Below, piece after piece: positions 53,033 through 61,429 of a stretch of DNA of 64,000 nt (position 1 is its first letter; each line of letters starts with the position of its first letter). Made by a program: the position numbers and the translations under genes. The notes below the pieces were generated by a model, which was not told the DNA's origin, did not search any database, and was given only the letters and a program-made list of their open reading frames with translations. Where the stretch lies: assembly GCA_044226535.1 (NCBI GenBank), contig JBGAGT010000018.1, positions 21,080-85,079 on the forward strand. Reading direction: 5' to 3'. The DNA is from VBCG01 sp044226535. GTDB lineage: Bacteria; Pseudomonadota; Gammaproteobacteria; Burkholderiales; Casimicrobiaceae.

Positions 53033-54187
53033 TCAGGCCGCGAACAGGCGCTCGAGGATGCGCCGGTAGACGCGCGACAGCGCCTCGAGCTCGTCGACGC
53101 CCACGCGCTCGTCGATCTTGTGGATGGTGGCGTTGACGGGTCCGAGCTCGACCACCTCGCGCGCGATCCGAGCGAGGAAGCGCCCGTCGGACGTGCCGCC
53201 CGTGCAGGAGAGCTCGGGACTGCGCCCGAGCTCGTCGCCGATCGCCGCCGACACCACGTCGACCAGCCGGCCGCGCGGCGTGAGGTACGGGTCGCCCGAG
53301 GAGGGGAAGGCCAGCGTGTAGCGCAGGCCGTGGCGCGCGAGCACCGCCTCGAGCCGCGTCACCAGCGACTCGCGCGTCGACGCGGTGGCGTAGCGCCAGT
53401 TGAACTTGAGCTCCAGCGTGCCGGGGATGACGTTGGTCGCGCCGGTGCCGGCGTGCACATTGGAGCACTGCCAGGTGGTCGGCGGGAAGTACGCGTTGCC
53501 CTCGTCCCAGCGCATCGCGGCGAGCTCGGCCAGCGCGGGGGCGACGGCGTGGATGGGGTTGTCGGCGAGGTGCGGATAGGCGATGTGGCCCTGCACGCCG
53601 TGTACGACCAGGGTGCCCGAAAGCGTGCCGCGGCGCCCGTTCTTCACCATGTCGCCCAGCACGTCGACCGACGAGGGCTCGCCGACGATGCAGAAGTCGA
53701 TGGACTCGCCGCGGGCCTCCAATGCCTCGACGATGCGCACCGTGCCGTCGGTGGAAGGGCCTTCCTCGTCGGAGGTGATGGCCAGCGCGATCGAGCCCCC
53801 CGCGCGCGGATGGGCGGCGACGAAGGACTCCACCGCCGTGACGAAGGCGGCGATCGAGCCCTTCATGTCGGCCGTGCCGCGCCCGTAGAGGAAGCCGTCG
53901 CGCACCACCGGCAGGAAGGGATCGCTGGTCCAGGCATCGAGCGGCCCGGTCGGCACGACGTCGGTGTGGCCGGCGTACACCAGCAGGGGCGAGGACTCGC
54001 CGCGGCGCGCCCAGAGGTTGGTGACGCCGTTGGAGGCGATCGTCTCGAAGCGGAAGCCCAGTGGCGCCAGGCGCTCGCGCAGGAGGTCCTGGCAGCCCGC
54101 GTCGTCGGGGGTGAGGGAGCGGCGCGCGACCAGCGACCTGGCGAGCGCGAGGGTGGGCGAGTCCGCCTCGTGGACCTGCGGGAGCAT
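53033..54187 (-). CDS. dapE: Succinyl-diaminopimelate desuccinylase
   Basis: Zinc peptidase-family (M20) enzyme of 384 residues in lysine/diaminopimelate synthesis. Metal and catalytic residues are in VYAGHTDVVPTG, GRGTADMKGS, SDEEGPSTDG and the C-terminal CTGGTSDGRF. The dimerisation domain sits in the middle (SGTLVVHGVQGHIAYPHLADN). It is upstream of prmB on the same strand and downstream of pilU, from which it is separated by 54 bases. dapD lies about 8 kb away on the same strand. Confidence 0.95.
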   Translation of the reverse strand: MLPQVHEADSPTLALARSLVARRSLTPDDAGCQDLLRERLAPLGFRFETIASNGVTNLWARRGESSPLLVYAGHTDVVPTGPLDAWTSDPFLPVVRDGFLYGRGTADMKGSIAAFVTAVESFVAAHPRAGGSIALAITSDEEGPSTDGTVRIVEALEARGESIDFCIVGEPSSVDVLGDMVKNGRRGTLSGTLVVHGVQGHIAYPHLADNPIHAVAPALAELAAMRWDEGNAYFPPTTWQCSNVHAGTGATNVIPGTLELKFNWRYATASTRESLVTRLEAVLARHGLRYTLAFPSSGDPYLTPRGRLVDVVSAAIGDELGRSPELSCTGGTSDGRFLARIAREVVELGPVNATIHKIDERVGVDELEALSRVYRRILERLFAA

Positions 54188-54241
54188 CCTGCGATGGTAG
54201 CAGGCGCGCGCAGGAGGCGCGCGTACCGGGGAAGCGCCGCG

Positions 54242-55417
54242 CTACTGCGCGTGGTCGAGCATCGCGGGATCGATCGACACCGAGGCGAAGTCGGCCGCCA
54301 GCTTGCGCGGGCGCACCGGCTGCGCGTCCTCGTCGTCCATCTGCTCGACGCGGGCGGTCGGCGAGTTCTGGTTGATCAGCCAGGCGAGGTTGGTCGCCGA
54401 ATCGGAGGCGGCCATCGCCTCGTCGTAGCTGATGCGCCCGTCGAGGAACATGCGGCACAGCGCCTGCTCGAAGGTCTGCGAGCCGGGGTAGAGCGACTGC
54501 TCCATCGCTTCCTTGATCTGCGAGAAGTCGCCGTTCTTGATGAGCTCGGCGATCAGCGAGGTGTTGAGCAGGATCTCGACCGCAGGCTGCAGCTCGCCCT
54601 CGACGTTGCGCACCAGGCGCTGGGAGATGATGGCGCGCAGCCCGATCGACAGGTCGGACAGCACGGCGGCGCGCGCGTCGTGGGGGAAGAGGTTGATGAT
54701 CCGCGACAGCGCGTGGTAGCTGTTGTTGGCGTGGATGGTCGACAGGCAGAGGTGGCCGGTCAGCGTATGGATCAGCGAGGCCTGCATGGTCTCCTTGTCG
54801 CGGATCTCGCCGATCATGATGAGGTCGGGCGCCTCGCGCAGGGCGTTCGCCAGCGCCACCTGGTAGGTGTGGGTGTCGATGCCGATCTCGCGCTGGTTGA
54901 CGAGGCTCTGCTTGTGCTCGAACAGGTACTCGATGGGGTCCTCGATGGTGAGGATGTGGCCCGAGCGCTGCGAGTTGCGGTGGTCGATCATGGCCGCCAG
55001 CGTCGTCGACTTGCCGGAGCCCGTGGCGCCCGCCACCAGCACCAGGCCGCGCTTGGCGATGATCAGGTCGAGCAGCACCTTGGGCAGGCGCAATGCCTCG
55101 AAGGGCGGGATGTTGCTGCGCACGTAGCGGATCACCAGCGAGATGGTGCCGCGCTGGCGGAAGATGTTGATGCGGAAGTTGCCCACCGCGCGGTCGAGGT
55201 GCGAGAGGTTCATCTCCATCTCGGTCTCGAAGGCGCGCGCCTGCTCCTTGTTCATGAGCTCGTAGGCGATGCGGCGCACCGTCTCGGGGTCCATGGGCTG
55301 GGTCGACACCGGGGCGACCACGCCGTTGACCTTGAGGTTGATGGGGGCGCCGCAGGAGATGAAGAGGTCGGAAGCCTGCTTTTCCGCCATCAGCTTGAAC
55401 AACCGGTCGAGGAACAT
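54242..55417 (-). CDS. pilU: Type IV pilus retraction ATPase PilU
   Basis: Secretion ATPase of 391 residues driving pilus retraction together with PilT. Walker A is GATGSGKST (130-138), the Asp box is ILTIEDPIEYLFEH, Walker B is LIMIGEIRDKETM, and the His box is HLCLSTIHANNSYH. The sequence MFLDRLFKLMAEKQASDLFI and the acidic C-terminal tail (QMDDEDAQPVRPRKLAADFA) are PilU-like. pilT is not in the window. It is divergent from the thioinosine phosphorylase gene. Confidence 0.93.
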   Translation of the reverse strand: MFLDRLFKLMAEKQASDLFISCGAPINLKVNGVVAPVSTQPMDPETVRRIAYELMNKEQARAFETEMEMNLSHLDRAVGNFRINIFRQRGTISLVIRYVRSNIPPFEALRLPKVLLDLIIAKRGLVLVAGATGSGKSTTLAAMIDHRNSQRSGHILTIEDPIEYLFEHKQSLVNQREIGIDTHTYQVALANALREAPDLIMIGEIRDKETMQASLIHTLTGHLCLSTIHANNSYHALSRIINLFPHDARAAVLSDLSIGLRAIISQRLVRNVEGELQPAVEILLNTSLIAELIKNGDFSQIKEAMEQSLYPGSQTFEQALCRMFLDGRISYDEAMAASDSATNLAWLINQNSPTARVEQMDDEDAQPVRPRKLAADFASVSIDPAMLDHAQ

Positions 55418-55503
55418 GTCGTCGCGCGCCTTTCGCCTCAGCGGGCGGGCGCTACAATCGCGAAAGCGACCGGGCGCGTCCGCCGCGCCATGATGATGTC
55501 ATG

Positions 55504-55536
55504 AAAGGCGGCCGGCTTCCAGCCGGTCGGCCCTTT
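55504..55536 (+). other. Stable hairpin in the leader of the phosphorylase gene
   Basis: AAAGG and CGGCCGGCT (55504-55517) pair with AGCCGGTCG and CCTTT (55521-55536) through about 14 bp with a TCC loop. It lies 24 bases before the phosphorylase ATG and downstream of the divergent pilU start. There is no T-run. It may be a leader attenuator or RNA-processing site; function is inference. Confidence 0.35.
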
Positions 55537-55559
55537 CCCGTGTACTTTTAGCAATTTCC

Positions 55560-56309
55560 ATGCTCGCGATCATCGGAGGCAGCGGCCTCGACACGCTTCC
55601 CACGCTGGAGAACGGCCGCGACCTCGCTGTCGAGACCCCGTTCAGCCGCGCGCCGACCCGCGTGCGGCAGGGCTTCCTGGGCGGCCGCGAGGCGCTGTTC
55701 CTGCCCCGCCACGGGGAGGACCACGCCATCCCGCCCCACCGCGTCGACTACCGCGCCAACATCCGCGCCCTCACCCTTGCCGGCGCCACGCACGTGGTGG
55801 CGGTGTGCGCGGTGGGGGGCATCCGCTACCACGGGGTCGGCTCGCTGTGCATCCCGCACCAGGTCGTCGACTACACCTCGGGGCGCGAGGCGACCTTTTT
55901 CGACGGCGGCGGCGCCGGCGTCACCCATGTCGACTTCACGCTGCCCTTCGACGAGCCGCTGCGCAGGCGCTGCCTGCGTGCCGCGAAGCGCCTGGTGATC
56001 GCGATCGACGACGGCGGGGTGTACGCGGCGGTCAACGGCCCGCGACTCGAGACGGCGGCGGAGATCGACCGCTTCGAGCGCGACGGGGCCACCATGATCG
56101 GCATGACGGGCATGCCCGAGGCCGCGCTGGCGCGCGAGGACGGCCTGCGCTACGCCATGCTCGCGCTGACCGTCAACCACGCCGCGGGGCGCGGAGACAG
56201 CGAGGAGGGCATCTCCGAGGCGGCGCTGCGCGAGGTGCTGGCCTCGGGCATGGCGCGCGTGCGCATGCTGCTGACCGCGATCGCGATCGAAAGCGAGGAC
56301 CTCGCATGA
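55560..56309 (+). CDS. S-methyl-5'-thioinosine / methylthioadenosine phosphorylase family
   Basis: Purine nucleoside phosphorylase-family enzyme of 249 residues (MTAP/MTIP type), cleaving methylthio-nucleosides from polyamine synthesis. Conserved features are IIGGSGLDTLPTL, LPRHGEDHAIPPHRVDYRAN, AVCAVGGIR, and the substrate-binding MIGMTGMPEAALARE. The length and MTGMPEAAL fit the short proteobacterial MTIP (Pseudomonas PA3004) group better than human-type MTAP. Its stop overlaps the deformylase ATG (ATGA), so the two genes are coupled. Confidence 0.87.
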   Translation: MLAIIGGSGLDTLPTLENGRDLAVETPFSRAPTRVRQGFLGGREALFLPRHGEDHAIPPHRVDYRANIRALTLAGATHVVAVCAVGGIRYHGVGSLCIPHQVVDYTSGREATFFDGGGAGVTHVDFTLPFDEPLRRRCLRAAKRLVIAIDDGGVYAAVNGPRLETAAEIDRFERDGATMIGMTGMPEAALAREDGLRYAMLALTVNHAAGRGDSEEGISEAALREVLASGMARVRMLLTAIAIESEDLA

Positions 56310-56836
56310 TCCGTGACATCCTGCGCATGGGCGACCCGCGCCTCCTCGAGGTGTCGAAGCCGGTGACGGCGTTCGCCACCCCGGCGCTGCGCGAGCTCGT
56401 CGCCGACATGCGCGAGACCATGGCGGCCGCCAACGGCGCGGGGCTCGCCGCGCCGCAGATCGGCGTGCTGTCGCGGGTGGTGATCTTCGGCGTGGCGCGC
56501 AACCCGCGCTACCCCGACGCCGAGCCCGTGCCCTTCACCGAGCTCGTCAATCCGGCGATCACCCTGCTCACCGACGACGAGGAGGACGGCTGGGAAGGCT
56601 GCCTGTCGGTGCCGGGCTTCCGCGGCGTCGTCCCGCGGCGAACGCGGCTCCGCTACGAGGGCTTCGACGTCGAGGGCCGGCCGATCCGCCGCGAAGCCGA
56701 GGGCTTCCACGCACGCGTGGTCCAGCACGAATGCGACCACCTCGACGGGGTGCTCTACCCGATGCGGGTGCGCGACTTCCGGCAGTTCGGCTTCACCGAC
56801 ATCCTGTTCCCCGGGATGGTGGATTCCGACGACTGA
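56306..56836 (+). CDS. def: Peptide deformylase
   Basis: Metalloenzyme of 176 residues that removes the formyl group from new proteins. The three motifs are intact: GAGLAAPQIG, EGCLSVP (metal ligand Cys99) and QHECDHLDG (His141, His145; catalytic Glu142). The length is that of type I enzymes. The start overlaps the phosphorylase stop (ATGA). It is probably a second def copy, since most betaproteobacteria keep one next to fmt; no fmt lies in this window. Confidence 0.95.
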   Translation: MIRDILRMGDPRLLEVSKPVTAFATPALRELVADMRETMAAANGAGLAAPQIGVLSRVVIFGVARNPRYPDAEPVPFTELVNPAITLLTDDEEDGWEGCLSVPGFRGVVPRRTRLRYEGFDVEGRPIRREAEGFHARVVQHECDHLDGVLYPMRVRDFRQFGFTDILFPGMVDSDD

Positions 56837-56852
56837 CCGTCGTCCCGCCCCC

Positions 56853-56879
56853 GTCATCCCCGCGAAAGCGGGGATCCAG
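56853..56879. repeat. Palindromic repeat, single copy
   Basis: GTCATCCCCGCGAAAGCGGG followed by GATCCAG, 17 bases after the def stop. The IS481-type element begins 12 bases further on. Confidence 0.9.
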
Positions 56880-56890
56880 CCGTACCGGTA

Positions 56891-58173
56891 TGAACCGGGC
56901 ACATGGTTTACAGGTGAAACCGGGGACATGGTTTACAGGTTGGTACGGTGCATGGCGAGGAGGGACGCGCCATGCCCTGGAAGGAGACCTGTGCCATGGA
57001 ACAACGAGAAGCCTTCATTGCGGCATGGCTGGACGGCGGGTTCAGCATGAGCGAGCTCAGCCGGCGCTTTGGGGTGAGCCGCCCGACAGCGTACAAGTTC
57101 GTGGAGCGATTCCGCCACTGGGGTCCGGCGGGGCTATGCGACGCCTCGCGCGCCGCACGCGCACCCGAACGCGACGGGTGAACCGCAGGTGGCGGCCATC
57201 CTGGCGCTCCAGCGCCGCTACCCGCATTGGGGCCGCTGACCCTCCACGCCTGGCTGCTGCGCGAGCGCCCGCAGCGCTGGTGGCCGGCGAGCACCATCGG
57301 CGAGATCCTCAAGCGCCATGGCCTGGTGCAGCCCCGCAGGCCGCCGCCATCACACAGGCGCACCTTCTGCCCTTCGCCGCAGTGCATGCCGCCAACGACG
57401 TCTGGAGCGCCGACTTCAAGGGCAACTTCGTGTTGGGCGATGGCCGCGTGTGCTATCCGCTCACCTTGAGCGACAACTACAGTCGCTTCCTGCTGTGCTG
57501 CCAGGGCCTCTACCAGCCCGACGCCCGCCACTGCCGGCCCCACTTCGAGCGCTGCTTTCGCGAGCACGGCCTGCCACGCGCCATCCGCACCGACAACGGG
57601 CCACCCTTCGCCAGCATCGCAGTGGGCGGCTTGACTCCTTAGCGTGTGGTGGATCAAGCTCGGCATCCTGCCCGAACGCATCACCCCGGGCCGCCCCCAG
57701 GAGAACGGACGCCACGAGCGCATGCACCGCACCCTCAAGGCAGCCACCGCGGCACCCCCAAAGCCTCCCTCAATGCACAGCAGCACGCCTTCAACCGCTT
57801 TGGCACCGAATACAACCAGGAACGCCCGCACCGCAGCCTGGGCGGCGGACGCTCACCTGAGCGCCTGTACCGCCGCTCCCCACGACCTTATCCCGAACGC
57901 CTGCCCGAGGTGAGCTACCCGACCGACTTCATCCTGCGCAAAGTCAAAAGCGGCGGCCACATGAAATGGCAAGGCGCCGCCGTGTACATCACCAAGGTCC
58001 TCGAGGGCGAGTACATTGGCCTCAAGGCCCTCGACCACGACCGCTTCGAGGCCTATTTCGGCATCCTTCCGCTGGGCATATTCGACGCCCGGCGGGGGCA
58101 AATCTTGAAACCGCGCAACCTGCATGTGTAAACCATGTGCCCGGTTTCAAATGTAAAGGATGTGCCCGAATCA
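56891..58173 (+). mobile_element. Degenerate IS481-type insertion sequence with doubled end repeats
   Basis: About 1.28 kb. Inner inverted ends are nearly perfect: TGAAACCGGGGACATGGTTT (from 56915) against TGAAACCGGGCACATGGTTT (complement of 58127-58149). An outer pair of similar 22-base sequences lies beyond them (56891-56912 and 58152-58173), with four mismatches. Inside is a broken DDE transposase of IS481 type. I could not see a clear target-site duplication. The element is next to a palindromic repeat on its left. Confidence 0.85.
56972..58131 (+). pseudogene. IS481-type transposase, broken by several frameshifts
   Basis: The start MPWKETCAMEQREAFIAAWL and the helix-turn-helix (FSMSELSRRFGVSRPTAYKF) are in one frame to about 57165. 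The reading frame then shifts several times (near 57165-57235 and near 57350), reaching the rve core NDVWSADFKGNFVLGD ... TLSDNYSRFLLC ... IRTDNGPPFAS, where two catalytic Asp are visible. A stop at 57642 is followed by the Glu region (LGILPERITPGRPQENGRHE) in another frame, and after a further shift near 57770 by RPHRSLGGGRSPE ... to the stop at 58131. Once about 380 residues, it cannot now be translated as one protein. The stop lies inside the right inner repeat. Confidence 0.9.
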
Positions 58174-58220
58174 ACATACCGTAGCCGTATTGCGCGACCC
58201 GCGCAAACTCGCGTCGTGCT

Positions 58221-58314
58221 GTCGCCCGGCGAAACGTGCGCCGGCCATCGGGGCTCGGTCCTCGCGATGGACCCGGCTCCGGGCCGAGCCCCGATGTCCG
58301 ACGCGCCGGGCGAC
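58221..58314. repeat. Large nested palindrome, copy A
   Basis: Outer arms GTCGCCCGGCG (58221-58231) and CGCCGGGCGAC (58304-58314) are perfect complements. Inner arms CATCGGGGCTCGG (58246-58258) and CCGAGCCCCGATG (58284-58296) are also perfect. Copy B downstream carries the same core in the opposite orientation. Confidence 0.88.
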
Positions 58315-58491
58315 ACGCACGCCACGAGCTTTGCGGCTTCCGCAGATACCCTTGCGCTTGGGCTGCACGCAAGGGCGTGGTGGCAGCAAGACTGCCCTGG
58401 GCCCGCAGGACCGTCACGTCAAGCAAGTCGGCAGATGGTCCGCATGACCGGCATGGCGAAGCTCATGCCCCGCCGGGAGCGCAATCGTGGT

Positions 58492-58603
58492 CGCCTGATG
58501 CAGATCGACGCGGCGGACGTCGGGGGCTCGGGCCTGAGCCGGGGGTATCGCGAAGACCGAGCCCCCGATGGCCGTCGCACGCTTCGCCGATATGCATCAG
58601 GCG
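58492..58603. repeat. Large nested palindrome, copy B (inverted)
   Basis: Outer arms CGCCTGATGCA (58492-58502) and TGCATCAGGCG (58593-58603), inner arms TCGGGGGCTCGG (58520-58531) and CCGAGCCCCCGA (58557-58568), both perfect. The reverse complement of its central 80 bases matches copy A with scattered differences, so the two form one repeat family. Confidence 0.88.
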
Positions 58604-58625
58604 TCCCCGCTTTCGCGGGGATGAC
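58602..58625. repeat. Palindromic repeat, inverted orientation
   Basis: CGTCCCCGCTTTCGCGGGGA followed by TGAC, the reverse-strand form of the repeat seen at 56853. Its first two bases are shared with the end of nested palindrome B. Confidence 0.85.
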
Positions 58626-58664
58626 GCGATTGCCAGATGCCGCCGTGACAGAGGCAAAGGCATG

Positions 58665-58760
58665 GGTCCCCGCTTTCGCGGGGATGACGGCTTGCGCGGG
58701 GATGACGGCTTGCGCGGGGATGACGGCTTGCGCGGGGATGACGGCTTGCGCGGGGATGAC
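58665..58760. repeat. Palindromic repeat followed by four 18-bp tandem half-copies
   Basis: A full repeat (58665-58688) is followed by four identical 18-base units GGCTTGCGCGGGGATGAC starting at 58689, 58707, 58725 and 58743. The units are the right half of the palindromic repeat, apparently amplified by slippage. The array ends nine bases before the glnD stop. Confidence 0.93.
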
Positions 58761-58769
58761 GGGCGGCGC

Positions 58770-61373
58770 TTACTTGCGCACCTGCAGCGCGTCGTAGAGC
58801 GTGGTCTCGAGCCGCAGCAGCGCCTGCTCGTCGTGCAGCCGCGCGCCGTCGACCAGGAACACATCCTCGGCGCGGTCGCCCAAGGTGTTGATCTTGGCGC
58901 TGATCACGTTGACGTTGGCCTTGGCGAGGAGGTAGGCGATCTGCGCGAGGAGCCCCGGCCGGTCGCCGGCGACCACCTCGAGGATGTGCTGCGCGCCCTT
59001 GTCGTCGGCGAAGATCTGCACCTGCGGCGCCAGCGGGAAATGCTTGAGGCGCCGCGACAGGCGCCCCTGCGAGGGCGGCTCGACGGACTGCGGGTGGGCG
59101 AGGAGCTCGCCGAGCTCGTGCTCCACGAACTGGATGGTCTCGCGGTGCGAGGCCGATGGGTTCGCGGGGTCGTGCACGATGAAGCTGTCGAGCGCGTAGC
59201 CGTCGCGCGTGGTGTGGATGCGCGCCTCGAGGATCGACAGCCCGACGCGGCCGAAGAACCCTGCGAGCCGCGCGAACAGCTCCTTCTGGTCGGGCAGGTA
59301 GATCATCACCTGCAGGCCCGCGCCGCCGCGCGAAAGCCGCGCCTTCACCACCGGCTCGGGGCGGTCGATGCGCCAGTAGAGGTTGCGCGCGTGCCAGGCG
59401 ATCTCGTCGGCGGTGTGGCGCTGGAAATACGCGACGTCGAGCTTGTGCCAGAGCGCATCCTCGGCGTGCTCGGGCACCGCGTACAGCCGCAGGAGCTTGC
59501 GCGCCTCGTCCTGCCGCGCCTGCAGCGAATCCTTGAGCCCGCGCGCCAGGTCCCCCGACAGCGCCCGGCGCGTGGCGTGGAACAGGTCTTCGAGGAGCTG
59601 CCCCTTCCAGGCATTCCACACCCTGGGGCTGGTGCCGCGGATGTCGGCGACGGTGAGGAGGTAGAGCGCCGTCAGGCGCCGCTCGTCGCCCACCAGCGCG
59701 GCGAAGCCCTCGATCACGCGCGGGTCGGAGAGGTCGGACTTCTGCGCGGTGGTCGACATCGACAGGTGGTGCTCGACCAGCCAGGCGACGAGGTCGGCGT
59801 CCTCGTGCGGCAGCGCGTGCTGGCGGCAGAAGCGCCGCGCGTCGCGTGCGCCCAGCGTGGAGTGGTCGCCGCCGCGGCCCTTGCCGATGTCGTGGAAGAG
59901 GCCCGCGAGGTAGAGCACCTCCTTGCGCTCGAAGTCGGCGATGAGCCGCGAGCACAGCGGGTACTCGTGCGCGTGCTGCGCCTCGGTGAAGCGGCGCAGG
60001 TTGCGGATCACCATCAGGATGTGCTCGTCCACCGTGTAGACGTGGAAGAGGTCGTGCTGCATCTGCCCGACGATGCGCCCGAACACCGGAAGGCAGGCAC
60101 CGAGGACGCCTGTGAGGTTCATGCGCCGCAGCTCGTGGGTGAGGCCGCGCGGCTCGCGGAACAGCGCGAGGAAGCGCGCGCGGTTGGCGGGGTCGCGGCG
60201 GAACGCGGCGTCGACGTGGCCGCGCGCGCGCACGATCGCGCGCAAGGTGCGCGCCGACATGCCGGTCAGCTCGGCGTGCCGCTCCATGGTCAGGAAGGCG
60301 TCGAGGATCGCGGAGGGGCGCTTGTCGAAGAGCTCCGGGTCCTCGATGTGCAGGAACTCGTCGAGCGCGACGAAGTCCGCGTCGATGCGCACCGCGTCGC
60401 GCCGCGGCGCGAAGATGCGCACGTGCAGGTTCTGCATCAGCACGGTGTTGACGAGGCGCACCTCGCGCGCCGCGCGGTAGTAGCGCTGCATCAGCTGCTC
60501 GCTGGCGCGGCGCGCGGGCGTGTCGGCGTAGCCCAGCTGGCGCGCCAGCGCGTTCTGCTCGTCGAACACCAGGCGGTCCTCGCGGCGCCCGGTCAGGTAG
60601 TGCAGGCGCACGCGCAGCGCCGAGATGAGCCGCTCCTGGCGCGACGCGCTGCGCGCCTCGGCCATGGTCATGAGCCCGGCGTGCGCGAGCTCGCGCCAGC
60701 TGCGCCCGAGCTTCGCTGCGGTGGCGATCCACATCACCGTCTGCAGGTCGCGCAGGCCTCCCGGGCTTTCCTTGACGTTGGGCTCGAGGTTGTAGGTCGC
60801 GTCGTGGTACTTCAAGTGGCGCTGCTGCTGCTCCAGCGCCTTGGCAGCGAAGAAGGCCTCGACGTCGAGCGAGGCCTCGAAGCGCCGGGCGAACGCGCGC
60901 GCGAGCGGCCGCGACCCCGCCAGCGCGCGGTGCTCGAGGAGGCTCGTGCGCACCGTGACGTCGCCCGCCATCTCGCGCTCGCATTCCTCGATCGTGCGCG
61001 TGGCGTGCGCGACCTCGACGCCGATGTCCCAGAGCGTGGCGAGGAAGCGCTGGATGGTGTCGGCGTGGCGGGCGTCCTCGCTCGCCAGCAGGACCAGCAC
61101 GTCGATGTCGGAGTGCGGGAAGAGCTTGCCGCGCCCGTAGCCGCCTACCGCGAGCAGCGCGCAGTCGGCCGGCATGCGGCAGGCTTCCCAGACCTCGCGC
61201 AGCACGGCATCGACGACCCGCGCGTGGCCCTTCAGGAGCTTCGGCGTGTCGGGCTGCTCGAAGAATGCGCGCCGCAGCGTCTCGCGCTCGCGCCGCAGCG
61301 CCTCCCGCCAGGTCGCGACCCGCGAGGCGTCGGATGCGTCGGGCGCGGGGAGCGATGCTGCCGCGGCGTCCAT
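58770..61373 (-). CDS. glnD: Bifunctional uridylyltransferase / uridylyl-removing enzyme
   Basis: Nitrogen sensor of 867 residues that adds and removes UMP on PII proteins in response to glutamine. The nucleotidyltransferase motif is GGYGRGKLFPHSDIDVLVL at about 76-94. The uridylyl-removing HD domain has His494-Asp495 (LFHDIGKGRGGDHS). Two ACT domains close the protein (EARIHTTRDGYALDSFIV and ILEVVAGDRPGLLAQIAYLL). The ATG at 61373 is 56 bases after the map stop. The 3' flank is a repeat-rich region. Confidence 0.96.
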   Translation of the reverse strand: MDAAAASLPAPDASDASRVATWREALRRERETLRRAFFEQPDTPKLLKGHARVVDAVLREVWEACRMPADCALLAVGGYGRGKLFPHSDIDVLVLLASEDARHADTIQRFLATLWDIGVEVAHATRTIEECEREMAGDVTVRTSLLEHRALAGSRPLARAFARRFEASLDVEAFFAAKALEQQQRHLKYHDATYNLEPNVKESPGGLRDLQTVMWIATAAKLGRSWRELAHAGLMTMAEARSASRQERLISALRVRLHYLTGRREDRLVFDEQNALARQLGYADTPARRASEQLMQRYYRAAREVRLVNTVLMQNLHVRIFAPRRDAVRIDADFVALDEFLHIEDPELFDKRPSAILDAFLTMERHAELTGMSARTLRAIVRARGHVDAAFRRDPANRARFLALFREPRGLTHELRRMNLTGVLGACLPVFGRIVGQMQHDLFHVYTVDEHILMVIRNLRRFTEAQHAHEYPLCSRLIADFERKEVLYLAGLFHDIGKGRGGDHSTLGARDARRFCRQHALPHEDADLVAWLVEHHLSMSTTAQKSDLSDPRVIEGFAALVGDERRLTALYLLTVADIRGTSPRVWNAWKGQLLEDLFHATRRALSGDLARGLKDSLQARQDEARKLLRLYAVPEHAEDALWHKLDVAYFQRHTADEIAWHARNLYWRIDRPEPVVKARLSRGGAGLQVMIYLPDQKELFARLAGFFGRVGLSILEARIHTTRDGYALDSFIVHDPANPSASHRETIQFVEHELGELLAHPQSVEPPSQGRLSRRLKHFPLAPQVQIFADDKGAQHILEVVAGDRPGLLAQIAYLLAKANVNVISAKINTLGDRAEDVFLVDGARLHDEQALLRLETTLYDALQVRK

Positions 61374-61429
61374 GGCGAACTGCGGTCGGCGGCCGGGGGT
61401 GGTGGGAAGCCCGCTCGCGCCGGCCGCGT

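Larger units (their letters stand above)
58174..58769. other. Repeat-rich intergenic region downstream of glnD
   Basis: About 600 bases with no gene I can support. It holds two large nested palindromes (58221-58314, 58492-58603) that are inverted copies of one sequence, two single short palindromic repeats (58602-58625, 58665-58688) and four 18-base tandem units (58689-58760). glnD is transcribed into this region. An open frame of 220 codons on the plus strand merely translates the repeats. Confidence 0.8.

Noticed and set aside
58689..58760. Possible CRISPR or coding repeat
   Set aside because: 18-base units abut directly with no spacers; they are half-copies of the local palindromic repeat.
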